A DNA stretch of 64,000 nucleotides from Oikopleura dioica (Eukaryota; Chordata; Appendicularia; Copelata; Oikopleuridae): the NCBI GenBank assembly GCA_907165135.1, contig OU015567.1:2237001-2301000 (forward strand), in the 5' to 3' direction. Made by a program: the position numbers and the translations under genes. This document shows, one piece after another, positions 10,401 through 19,211 of the stretch. Below the pieces are notes generated by a model that was given only the letters and a program-made list of their open reading frames with translations, was not told the origin of the DNA and searched no databases. How positions within the stretch are numbered: the first letter of the stretch is position 1; every line of letters starts with the position of its first letter.

Positions 10401-12575
10401 TACATCAAGGGATCAGAAAATCAATTCGCCGATTTTATGAGCCGCAGACCTGGCGAGGACGACAAATCACTTGGATACGACTCTGAGTTTCCCGTTGGTC
10501 GCGAGTACGAAATCGACAAGAATTCACCAGTACGTGTCTTCGTCCCTTTCTGGAACGAAAATCAGTTTCCGGAGAAAATCACTTTATCAGAGGTGAAGAT
10601 ACATAAGGTAAACGTCAAGGCTATCGCGGCGCCAATGGAGATTCCGTTGGTGTCAGCGAATTATAATAACATTCTGGACTATCAAAGGGAGGACTCTGCT
10701 CTGAGTGCAATCATCACTTTTCTGGAATCTGGTAAGGAGCCACTGGACATAAAATCGCTGGTGAAGGACTCCGACCACCGACAATCGTCTCTACTCAAGA
10801 TGGAAAAAGCTCTGTTCCTGGATAACACTACCGGGTGCTTGATGTGTCAATTCAAATCTGGCGCGCGGGCGGTGGTACCGGAAGCGGTAAAAAGTCACTT
10901 TCTCTTTCTAGCTCACGACTTGTCCGGTCATCTGGGCGAGCCGCGGACTTTAGAGCGATTAGAGGACGTTTGGTGGCCTTCATTTCAAGACGATGTTTCT
11001 AACTACGTCCACAGCTGCGTCCCTTGCCTACGCAGAAAAGGATCTGCTGGAACTCGTACCAAACCGCCACTTGGAACCCTTCGTCGTGGAAAAACAGCTG
11101 GCGAATCGATTCAGATCGATTTCGCTTGTATGCCTCCCGCTGGCGGATTCAAGTATTATTTGGTGGTGGCGGACACTTTCTCTCGCTACACTTGGTGCAT
11201 TCCGACGCGGTCCGACACTGCTATCTGCGCTGCAAAAGCGCTCATCTACAAGGTCTTCCTTCCCATGGATTTCTTGCCGAAACATCTACACAGTGACAGA
11301 GGTACCCACTTCTGCGCAAGCGTGATTGACGAAATGTGTAAGCTTAACCAGATAAAACATACAATAAGTACCGCATTTCACCCTCAATCAAACGCTTTCG
11401 CAGAAAGAGCGAATCGGACTATCAAAAACAGTCTATTCTGCATGGTCAACTCATCTTCCGGTCGAAAAACTTGGGCCGACTGCGTTCCCCACGTGATGCG
11501 CGCGCTCAATAGTGTGAAAAACAAAAGCACGAAAATTTCACCGCGAGAAGTTTGGTTTGGCCGAAAAAGTACTTTCACCCACTCTACTGGCGCAGAAATG
11601 ACAGCGGAAACACCTCAGGTGTTTGGTCTCAATGTGGGAGCTTTAGCGAAATCGGCGGAAGCCATTGTGAAAACTGCGATGGAAGCTGCTGACCGAGCCA
11701 TGGAGCACAGGCTGAAAAACGAGCCTAAGCCGAGACCAATCCCCGCTGGCGCTGTCGTGTACATTAAGCGAGAAAACCTGACCGACGCTAAAAGCAAGAA
11801 GGAACGCTGGGTAGGTCCCCTGAAAGCCGTTTCGAGCAACGACTGGGTCGTCATGGTCGAAGATAAAAAAGGACAACGTGATTTCATCCATCGAGAACAC
11901 GTGGTTCACGCCGCAGAACGAAATCACGACTTACGCTGGATTGATTACTACGAGGCCGAGTACGTATTCCCACATTTAACCGAAATCGTTAAGTCGAAAG
12001 TCCCACAAAAATCGCCTGTTCCTACTTCCAAACCGATGGAAAAGTCCGGGTCGAAGTCGCATGGGGGGAGGAAATCTTCTCAGGTCGCGTCGACTCCGAT
12101 GGTTGCTATGGAAAAACCGCCAAGATCATCTCTATCACCTATTTTGGAAAGTAGACGCCGATTGGACATGGAAAATCTGGGAGATACAACCGCTACATCT
12201 ATTTTGGACTCGTCGGTAGCTCCAGCCGAGCCGTCAGATCGCTGGTACTCTGGTGGTACTCTTTATGAAACTGCCGAGGACATGTCAGCTGATGCTACAG
12301 TGATTTCGGAGGTTGCTGCGCCCGACAATAGCCATATGTCAGTCGATAAACATAATTCAACAGTAGTTGAGGGCTCAGCAACTGAAAACAGCAAGAAAAG
12401 AACCCGTCCAAAGTCTTCACCAGATCGTCAATACTCAGCCGGCGCCGATCCGAATGCGACTTTAACCGAAGTTGGAGCAGCTCATCTCCCGAAACATACA
12501 AAACGAGCACACCGTGAAACGAGGCCCGTCGAACCTCTAAACATCGGCACAAACTCGGGTCAGTCATACGACTAA
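7422..12575 (+). CDS. Gag-Pol polyprotein (protease, RT, RNase H, integrase) of the Ty3/gypsy element
   Basis: This is one 1717-codon ORF with no frameshift between gag and pol. Residues 1-330 are gag-like, ending in a Lys-rich basic tract; no CCHC zinc knuckle is seen. Protease has the DSGA active site near residue 359. Reverse transcriptase has YIDD near 732, and RNase H starts near 890 (YTDAS). Integrase has an N-terminal H-H-C-C zinc site near 1165-1207, then the core D (near 1232), D (HSDRGTHF, near 1291) and E (near 1327). About 250 further residues after the core form a Ser/Pro-rich tail of unknown role. No inactivating lesion is visible, so the element may be autonomous. Confidence 0.95.
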   Translation: MAANKSLLETVTEIRSINDRVNYLEEQVRNDESLKPSLEPLITESRVKLEQLSTTLLTCELDQGKDSTNATMREEAWVATTWSRHVQDLPKLDAACNTSFNTFLGRADIYHRAYVRDRPSREQPFIAAVYSHFDLNIERSLGTEFLNCQDWKSAKALLEKSFAAKSHYLLKLSEVFDVEYDHSKPFAHYTANVLQKMNEAKQATLNSYRQEKSADAGVDEIFDIFSTMMLYLNLRKEEPDVFNAILPSLSKVYDINELCRLAQSTRQNRVDSATVSQHFNRNKNKKKKNAKRASNDSKDGKDDKQPESKKINTTKNVEDFQPFDVHFYTVKKKRPGKAYFASATIITGSKSFDVSMEVDSGAESSCLSAAYVPDEFLQMLKPCPFKVTGFSPNIPAEQPMGILPCRLSFNGGPAFSLNLTIMPGSKYPSLLGRDILENAMTDSFTVDNKNRTLSFCYNEAFTQTETQVVKLDGVKRTKIKKYLTTRSAVKDSDRSRTQPPPKVPKLDAPNKNAARCPIQLAKQKLGITLPANADPGQKKVVAELCLEFDDRFGCDGQKMGEFPFEIEIPTDGTSRNISQHPIPQAFHGQVSDHISELLETKIIEEIKDQKGFNSPVLPIPKKSGEMRFCINYKNSLNKCLSDKSDPYHLPSMEDTIANIGPGNKFFATVDLRSGYWQCPVKKSDRYKTSFQWGGKSYAFCRLPFGYRCSGNIFSRVVNTILDSSPTRKKMLSYIDDIVCFGKTFSCYYNTLRNLFIALRKFNAKLKGEKCSFLQSEAHFLGRIINEDGIKPDPAQVSALRQMKPPRSQKELASLIGSLNWIRGFLETKMGEAISSGCFSSRMKPINDVRNSANETNCFKWTKEADLALKEIQRRLSETPVISFPNFDESFHLYTDASLYAAGGVLLQEYGGRVHLVSAISHTFNKAERKWNTSEKEMFSIVWCCERLEKLLKGRFFQIHTDHRSLIFLHKKKFKNSKISRWQSRLEEFDFHIVYIKGSENQFADFMSRRPGEDDKSLGYDSEFPVGREYEIDKNSPVRVFVPFWNENQFPEKITLSEVKIHKVNVKAIAAPMEIPLVSANYNNILDYQREDSALSAIITFLESGKEPLDIKSLVKDSDHRQSSLLKMEKALFLDNTTGCLMCQFKSGARAVVPEAVKSHFLFLAHDLSGHLGEPRTLERLEDVWWPSFQDDVSNYVHSCVPCLRRKGSAGTRTKPPLGTLRRGKTAGESIQIDFACMPPAGGFKYYLVVADTFSRYTWCIPTRSDTAICAAKALIYKVFLPMDFLPKHLHSDRGTHFCASVIDEMCKLNQIKHTISTAFHPQSNAFAERANRTIKNSLFCMVNSSSGRKTWADCVPHVMRALNSVKNKSTKISPREVWFGRKSTFTHSTGAEMTAETPQVFGLNVGALAKSAEAIVKTAMEAADRAMEHRLKNEPKPRPIPAGAVVYIKRENLTDAKSKKERWVGPLKAVSSNDWVVMVEDKKGQRDFIHREHVVHAAERNHDLRWIDYYEAEYVFPHLTEIVKSKVPQKSPVPTSKPMEKSGSKSHGGRKSSQVASTPMVAMEKPPRSSLSPILESRRRLDMENLGDTTATSILDSSVAPAEPSDRWYSGGTLYETAEDMSADATVISEVAAPDNSHMSVDKHNSTVVEGSATENSKKRTRPKSSPDRQYSAGADPNATLTEVGAAHLPKHTKRAHRETRPVEPLNIGTNSGQSYD

Positions 12576-12878
12576 GCGCAAGTACTGCCCCACTCAGGTC
12601 CCCTATTCATCGACCGGGGCCTGAAAAGGTACGGAAATTATCACAGTTTACCGTCGCCGACGTATTTTGAGTTCTTCTACATGTGCAGCTACTCCTTCAT
12701 GTCATCACCGCTCGGACATCACGAAAACTTCGCATCTGATTCAAGCTTTTTCCCAAAAAAGGGTTTTTTAACGCGAATCAGACTGCCTCGACGTTTCGAA
12801 CCTGCCATGTTACTCATCTTACGCTTATACTCCTGCAAAAATCACACACTTTGGCCTTAGAGGACGTTTCAGTCTCAT
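12576..12878 (+). other. Retrotransposon 3' untranslated region
   Basis: About 300 bp lies between the gag-pol stop and the polypurine tract. I see no env or other ORF worth calling. Confidence 0.6.
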
Positions 12879-12884
12879 GGGGGG
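12879..12884 (+). promoter_or_regulatory. Polypurine tract
   Basis: A run of six G immediately precedes the 3' LTR, at the place where plus-strand priming occurs in LTR elements. It is short for a polypurine tract. Confidence 0.65.
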
Positions 12885-13140
12885 TATTGGGATCTTAGAT
12901 TCGTTAGACTCCCTCGTCCCCTAAGGTCACTTGCTTATCTAGATCGAGCTTTGCTCGGTCGCCGCCGTGTATTTCTCTCCATTCGGTAATTCACGCAGTT
13001 CGTGAATTAACCTCTATTTTACTCCAGCTCGAAATACAGACGTCAAAGATACTTTACTCGTTTTCTTCACTCGTCCAGATATAGAGAGCAGGCAAACTAC
13101 GCTAGAAGTGGGAGATTCAGCAGAAGCTAGGATCCCTTCA
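12885..13140 (+). repeat. 3' LTR
   Basis: This 256-bp copy of the 5' LTR has one mismatch and is followed by the second CATG target copy at 13141-13144. The interrupted host exon resumes immediately beyond. Confidence 0.95.
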
Positions 13141-13634
13141 CATGCTTCAGATCCATTTCTAGCGATTAAATTATCACTTCCCATCACGCGAAATTTCGTT
13201 ACTCCACGAAGCGTGACAATGTCTACCCCAGCGCACTCCTCTCCCATCATTTTGCATCTCGCCTTGGCTTTGTCCAAGCTCGTGAAAGTTTTCAACGGCG
13301 AACCCTGAAGTATTTGACCATCGTGCTTTTCCCAAGTGCATGAAGTTTTCTCTCTATCTGCGAAACTCAAAGTAAAGAGACCCAAAATTAAACGAATCAT
13401 TTTTCAGAAACGAAAGAGGGATCCGATAGAAATGAAAGAAAAGGGCTTGCTCCTGACCGATTTTTATCGATCTCAAAACAAGCAGCTGGCGGTGGAGCCC
13501 TGCGATAACCGGTTAAATAAGCACTTTCTAGGAAGTTTTTTGCCGATTGATTTGGCAGAGAGACCATGTTTTTCGCCCTCTGTGAAAGTCTTTGAGTAGT
13601 CATCAAGATATTTTATTGATACAGTAGTCGTTAC

Positions 13635-15234
13635 TCAGTAAGTTTCAAGTCTAATTGTTCCTTCAGTATTTTCTCCAATAGAGTAACCCTTATCGAAATA
13701 TCCGAGAAATTGGTATTTTATCCTGACGACAGCGTCTGATCCAAGTTTAAAGTCGATTTTTGGCTCGACCTAGAGATAAAATTAAGAATAGCAAGCTCTT
13801 GATTTCGAAGAAAGAGGAAGTTAAGAAATACCTGAACAGACCAGGTATGCATGACTTTTGAAAAAGCATAAGTCACCCACGTGTTCGTTGTTTTTGGCGC
13901 TTTGAAAGTCGCCAAGTGTTTTGATTTGTTTTCCTTGTCATTCGCGAAGAATGAGAATTGTCGGACTTTGCATGTTTCGTCCGTTAGAAAGGAGATTCTG
14001 ATCCTCACTCCGGTCAGAAAGGACGGCTGAATCATGTGACTTGTTCGGTGATTGTCTACCGTTCTTCTTTTGTAGATTCCTGTGTCGAGGTCGAGATCTT
14101 CGCCGAGGTTGACTTGATCGCCGAGGATTTCTAGCGAGCACTTCATGAATAAGCTGCCTTTCAGAAAGATCCGTATTCCCATTCCCTTGAAGAAGGATGG
14201 GCAAATTCTTTTTCAAAATTTCTTAGCCAATCAGGCCCTAGTTTTTGTCGTCTAAGCCAATCAAAAGACAGTTTTCCTTTGATTGGATAATCAAGAAAAT
14301 AGTGCCTTCTGATTGGTCAAAGAACCAATTTTCCCAACCCGTCCCTTGATCGGATAAGGCAGAGCCACGAGTTGCGTTGTCGCAACTCTAGAATTTCCAA
14401 CCAGCCATCTTCCGTCATAATAATTCTTTCTCGCGCAAGAAAGATCGTAGAACTCAATTTTTACATCTTTTATCAGGCATAGTTTTTCGTAGTGCTCTCC
14501 TTTCTCAGAGCTAAAGAAATGCAGAAGCGCTCTAGAAACGATGTTTTACCGTAACAGCAAGCCGCGGACGACAAAGGGCTTTTGAAAATCGACTTCTACA
14601 AAGGGCTCCGGGTCATCAACAAGCTCGGGTTGCCACGTTGAATAATCCAGCCTCGGTAGATCTCCGCCTCTGCCGCTAGAAAGCCCGAACTGCCGGTCTT
14701 TCACCACTGCCGGATCGGACAAACCTAGTGGTTCGCCAAACATAGTCGCCATCAATCTCAATTGCTGTCTTTTCTGCCTCTCTCGAAGTCGGCTTTCATT
14801 CAAACTCGTTTCCATTTTCGCCAGAAATTCGGAGAAACTCGCGATTCTATTTGAAAGATCAGCGGTTTGGGAAGCGATTTTGTCGAAATTTTCTTTCTGA
14901 ATCTTCTCAAATCGGCGAGTTTGGCTTTCAAAAATGTCAACGAAGCGTTTTTCTATCTCCAAACTTCACCAGAATAAAAATTTTCAACCGAGAAAAAAAT
15001 CCTATTCTGAAACTTTTTTGAAAGCAGCTGCGCGCGTTTCCGCCTGAGACTGGACCTCGAAAATGACTTGTTTGATATCTTTGAATTTTTCTGCAGTTTT
15101 CGCCGCTTGAATTTCGATTTCTTCTGATCCCGGGATTTCTGTGAGCTCTTCTGGAGCGACCAAGCTTTCTTTTAGATTGTTTTTCATGTGCTCTAGTTTT
15201 GCGCTCTTTTTACTGAGTTCGAGAATTTCCAATC
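13635..15234 (-). CDS. Coiled-coil protein with F5/8 type C (discoidin)-like domain
   Basis: The left-going exons read as one protein. First comes a helical, charged N-terminal segment (15234-15010: EILELSKKSAKLEHMKNN), then a second coiled-coil exon (from about 14955). A discoidin-like block follows: YSTWQPEL, EPFVEVDFQKPFVVRGLLLR, VKIEFYDLS, DGRWLVGNS. After an intron of about 180 bp it resumes with GMGIRIFLKGSLFMKCSLEI, like the last strands of F5/8C. About 130 residues of unrecognised sequence end at the TGA 13635-13637. Introns are GT-AG and phases agree. The start is unclear: an in-frame TGA separates this part from an acidic upstream ORF (15236-15478). No signal peptide is visible, which is odd for a discoidin protein. 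Confidence 0.6.
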
Positions 15235-15235
15235 G

Positions 15236-15478
15236 TCAAAAGAGGTTATCACAACTCGATTCCTGAACTTCGATTTGATTCAGTACGCCCTCGATAATAT
15301 TGGTAAACGGCTCCTTTTCATGAGCATACGCTGTTTTGAGGGTCGTCCCTGATGAAAACTCGGAATCTTCCGATTTTGTTTCGATTGTTTCATTATTATC
15401 GCTTTCTTCAGGACTATCTGGATCTCTCAGAACTGACAAATTTAGCTTCGTGTCGATTTCAAAATTATCACTATTCAT
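15236..15478 (-). CDS. Acidic ORF just upstream of the discoidin-like gene (possible N-terminus)
   Basis: ATG 15478 opens MNSDNFEIDTKLNLSVL and an Asp/Glu/Ser-rich chain, ending DNLF at a TGA. The next codons after the TGA, in the same frame, begin the coiled coil of the discoidin-like protein. It may be that protein's N-terminus with a stop, or a separate small ORF. A similar motif (MKNKNFETETKLNMAVF) occurs on the same strand near 15720-15670, suggesting a duplicated segment. Confidence 0.35.
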   Translation of the reverse strand: MNSDNFEIDTKLNLSVLRDPDSPEESDNNETIETKSEDSEFSSGTTLKTAYAHEKEPFTNIIEGVLNQIEVQESSCDNLF

Positions 15479-15971
15479 TTTATTTGAGCTAATTCTTCCG
15501 AAACAAATTTTTCTGATAATGTTTTTTATTCGTCTTGACTTCAAGGGTGCTTGAATCTTTTGAGCTCTTTCACGAAGAATTATTTCAATTGTTTTTTATT
15601 CCAAATGCGCATTTCTCATTATTGAGAAATTCCAGCGATTGAACTGAGTGACCATGGAAGGTCAAGAATACTGCCATGTTCAATTTTGTTTCAGTCTCGA
15701 AATTTTTATTTTTCATTTGAAATATTTCAAAGAATAAGCTCTCGGCAAAGGCTTTGGAGATTTTGACTACAAGGATGGCAATTTTCAAAAACAGGTTAAA
15801 TTTTGCTCGTCGATGTTGGGTTAAGCGAGGGCCATGTGTATGTTCTGGAAGAGTACCTCCCATAGGTTCACCCAAAAAAATATCGGCGCCTACCGTGATC
15901 ATGGCCCTGAAATTTCCGACCCTTGTTTAACAAAAGAATTTTATTTGCATCGAAATGTACAGAACAATGAA

Positions 15972-16932
15972 TTAGAAATTGCGAACATTGTGTTTTGGCG
16001 TAAGAGTTACTGAGTATGCTTGAGGAAGAAGATACCATGTTTCTTCTTTCATTTTGTTGACGTGTTCATTAGTAAGTGTTAAAAACTCTCCCTTGTCTCC
16101 GTAATAAATATAATCATAAAAACAGTTGTGGCATTCTTCCATCATTCTGTTACTTGCGTAATATGGTCTTTTGAGAGGGATTCTTATTTGAGAAGAAGAA
16201 TGAGCGATCAAAGTATTTTGAAGAATATATTCGGAGTATTCGACTCGGTCAAGTACCATTTGGTGAAAAATTAAACTTCCGTCGGTGTTGAGAAATGTGC
16301 CGGTAACCACCAAGGGACGTTGAAAGGTGAATTTTTCGTGAAGCAGAACTTTCGAATAAATAATTAATTCCTAAAAAGATAAAACAACCTTTTTGAAAGT
16401 CAAACTCAGATTTTGTACGTAGAGTATCAATGTGCAAAATATCCCATCCACTTTTATGAAAAAATGTTTCAAATTTGAGTCTCTTCAGAAGCATTTCAAT
16501 ATCATTATCCTGGAATTCTTGCTCTTCCATTTTCGGATTTAGAGTAAATCCAGCCAAACTTCGAGGGAAAATGATCATCGTCAGAACTATGAGAATGTTT
16601 TCAAGAGTATAATCATCATTCATTCTTTTATCATTAACTTTCAAATCATTCTTGATCGCCCATCTCAAAATGACGCTGACTGAAATTGGAACACAGAGAT
16701 TGCTTCCTTTCTGATCGAGAACATTTTGAGTAACATTTGTAAACTCGTTTTTCATGGTTCTCTTGAATCGCTGTTTTAAATTCGCCATTGCAGAGGATTT
16801 TGTCAAATTCGGATCATCAAAAGAGGAAAATGACGTTTTTTTGAGAGAGATAATTTTGGTCAGCTTTGAGACTTCTTTTTCGTGATCTTCACCGTAGCTT
16901 GGGTTAACCCAATATTCATCAAAATATTCGTC
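15972..16932 (-). CDS. Possible papain-like cysteine protease
   Basis: Two exons (16932-16419 and 16348-15972) join in phase 1 over a 70-bp GT-AG intron. The chain has DQKGSNLCVPISVSVILRW, resembling the Gln and catalytic Cys region of papain-fold enzymes (Q then C within a short Gly/Ser turn). Later, after the junction, TGTFLNTDGSLIFHQMVLD has a His in a context like the second catalytic strand. The N-terminus is acidic, with DEYFDEYWVNPSYGEDH. No start codon is fixed: exon 1 begins at an AG acceptor, and a short MSLFLLL-type leader lies near 16993 but does not join cleanly. The protease call rests only on these two motifs. Confidence 0.45.
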
Positions 16933-16989
16933 CTAATTATGGCGATTACAAAAATTATAATTAAAAATTTTTAACAGCAGAAATAACGA

Positions 16990-17357
16990 CATGTCAATTG
17001 TTTGTGCTCAAGAGAAAAAACGATACACTTAAATATATTTTACTTAGGAAAATTTTTCTAGAAAATGACGTCATTTTTTTTAGGCAATCTTTCCGATGAA
17101 TTTTCGTTATTTAAAATGGGTCAAATAGAAGCTAATATAGAAGAAATCTTGCGAAAAGAATATTTAAATTGGCTCAAAATTCGCTCAATATGGCCCTTTT
17201 TGCTATCTTATCAGATCATTTTTGGTGTCGTCGGTTGTTGTTTTTTGCATAATTTTAACCATGAAAATCGGTATAATCTAAGCTTTTGAGCGGAAAAAAA
17301 GATTGGTCAATTCTGTGCTGCAAGTTTTTCTTTATTTCATCTAAATGATTGCAATTT
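16990..17357. other. AT-rich intergenic
   Basis: A short AT-rich stretch. A plus-strand ORF at 17065-17289 is open but of poor composition, lacks recognisable motifs and is not called. Confidence 0.4.
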
Positions 17358-18619
17358 TCAATTATGTTTTACCTCGTTTATTTTCTTTCTGATATTTTCT
17401 TTTTCTTCTGTCGTTAAAGGATTATAAAGAACACTCCATGCAGTTTTCCAGTCGCAAATAATCAAAACATGTAAATTTGTCAAAAAACCACCACTGCCTT
17501 CGCAAAGTTGGCTGATACTAGAAAATCCTGCAGAACCAGCGCCTGTTCGAAAGCAAAAATAAGATAAACTATAAATTTTAAGGTTTAACTTACGTAGAGA
17601 ATGAACATCTTCGTACTTGCATCCTTTCCTTGCATAGCCCATTTCACAATAACTTATTCTCATTGATTCGTTAGTTACGATGCCGAAATCAGTCCATTTT
17701 GGCTTTCCATTTTTAAGAAGGATATTTTCAGGTTTTCTGTCCATATGATGGATATAGATTTCCGTCAAATACTTGTATCCCTCCGAGACGCCTATTGATA
17801 TTAATTTTCTTTCGTCCAGACTCAAATCCTCATTCTTGAGCCTTATTCTCAAATCAGAATCACATTTTTCCATGATTGTTATCCATCCTAGACAGTCTTC
17901 CTTTTTTTCATCTTCTTTTAAAAATATTTGAATATTGCAGAAATTTTTTATAACATTTTCGTGTGATGGAATTGCCCTTGGTATAATATGAAACTTGTTT
18001 TTCTCGGAGTTAATTTTTTCAGCAATTTCATAATCTAAATTTCAGGTTCTAGTAAATAATAAAAACGGAAAAAACCTTTTGAAAGATGAATATAAAAGAA
18101 AAGATCCTGTTTCGCTGCAAAAAGTGCTGGATCAAAACATTGAACTCGAACAACGACTTTCAGTTCTCCAAATATCTCTTGAAAGACAATTGCTTCTCCA
18201 CCAACAGAAAGGATCTTCTCCTCGAAAGAACGACCAAGTGTCCATTCGCCGAATTCTTCTTGCAATTCTGATCGTAGAATTGTCTTATTTTTAAAATCAG
18301 GATTTCGCTCAAGAATTATTTTCTGCAATTCAGTAACGGTCCATCGTAAGCCCCCGAGGTCGGCTGACTCACACTCCTGGCCAGGAAAAAAGACTTGCCC
18401 TTCCTCGTCTCGGAAAATAATCTTGTCCCACCCAGTGTATATATTCTGCAATGACCCATTGATCGCGATCTTGAAATCTTCATGTATCCTGTCAACTGAT
18501 AAAATCAATCTGTCTAAATCATTACGACTTGTCCATCTTTCTAGTTTTCTCGTGAAACATCCAAGCCATTTCTTCACGCTCTCTTTTGTCAATTCGTCTG
18601 GATGCAATGGTATTTTCAT
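17358..18619 (-). CDS. Protein-kinase-like protein (ancestral Lys apparently replaced)
   Basis: Three exons join from ATG 18619: about 150 unrecognised residues, then a kinase N-lobe (SVGGEAIVFQEIFGELKVVV), then HENVIKNFC. The catalytic loop is HHMDRKPENILL and the metal loop TDFGIV, followed by a C-lobe remnant ending KKINEVKHN at 17358. Junctions are phase-1 GT-AG (SK to DYEIAEK; SLR to AGSAGF). The catalytic-loop Asp, Lys and Asn and the DFG are present. The beta-3 strand reads VVVRV, so the usual AxK lysine looks like Arg, and the glycine loop is weak. It could be an atypical or dead kinase. The C-lobe is short: after DFG only about 100 residues remain. Confidence 0.65.
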
Positions 18620-18659
18620 TTTTAGAATTATTGCTTGTAAAGAGGAAAAGTCATCGCTT

Positions 18660-19211
18660 GAGCACTAAGCAAATGTAACATTTGAAATGTTTACTCGTTT
18701 TTTTTTACAAATAAGAACGGGAAAAAAATGATCATCGACGATTATTAGGTTTTCTTTTTACTGAAAATATACTTTCTTCATCTCAAGGTGATTTTTTTGA
18801 GAATATTTTCGGGATTCTGTCATTCTAAAAATTCTGACTTTGAAAAATCCTCCAGCGATTATGTTTTTCGAGAATCAAACAGTCTGTAATGTTAGTCAGT
18901 TTAGTAAAGCAAGTTGAGCGAGTGTAATGCTAGCTAGTTTTCCTCACATAATTAGTTATTCCTTTATTATACAGAGTAAGTCAGCCCATTCTCATTTTGG
19001 AAAAATTATTATTGACCTCATGGAATATCAGAGAAGTTTTCTGTCTCGGCATCTGAATTGCAAGTTTCTTGGGCAAAAAAGGCAAGTCATTTATTTTCGA
19101 TGGCGAGACGCTGCTCATGATTTGGCCAGGTCACAGTTGATAAGCTTAACGCCTGAAAAGGGTCAACACGTGTCCCTTTTCTGTCAGAAGAAGATCGATT
19201 TTTGCACTGTC
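18660..19211. other. Intergenic / possible 5' leader of the TRIM gene
   Basis: No confirmed gene. The TRIM frame stays open back to an ATG at 18927. However, a strong acceptor-like tract (CCCTTTTCTGTCAG, about 19174-19187) just before ATG 19212 could be a trans-splice or splice acceptor, which would make the upstream reading accidental. Confidence 0.35.

Larger units (their letters stand above)
6732..13140 (+). mobile_element. Full-length Ty3/gypsy LTR retrotransposon (Tor-like)
   Basis: The element is 6409 bp, with two 256-bp LTRs differing at one position, a 4-bp CATG target duplication (6728-6731 and 13141-13144), a primer binding site directly after the 5' LTR, one uninterrupted gag-pol ORF and a G-run polypurine tract at the 3' LTR. 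PR-RT-RNaseH-integrase order is Ty3/gypsy (Metaviridae). No envelope ORF is present. Tor is the name of the Ty3/gypsy families described in Oikopleura; assignment to that group is by resemblance and host guess only. The element looks complete and recent, and sits inside a coding exon of an oppositely oriented host gene. Confidence 0.95.
4717..13400 (-). pseudogene. PAN-like/LamG-like, Thr-rich single-pass membrane protein gene, exon split by retrotransposon
   Basis: The ATG at 13400 opens a signal peptide (MIRLILGLFTLSFA) and a Cys-containing PAN-like segment. The exon breaks at 13141 and resumes at 6727. With one CATG target copy the frame runs through exactly (RNGSEA then WIKRCFSC). Next come a LamG/pentraxin-like fold (about 150 residues), a poly-Thr mucin-like stretch (about 5830-6000), a juxtamembrane exon (5669-5526) and one TM helix spanning the next junction. 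The cytoplasmic tail spans 5483-5340, 5283-5221, 5153-5018 and 4971-4717. The 5339-5284 intron has GA-AG ends. In the last exon a four-T run (4867-4870 on the + strand) shifts the frame. With one T fewer it would continue into a tail with NPLY and YGVPP motifs to the TGA at 4717. Function unknown; adhesion or receptor role is inference. Confidence 0.75.

Noticed and set aside
17065-17289. Plus-strand 74-codon ORF
   Set aside because: AT-rich, no motif, no splice support, between two minus-strand genes.
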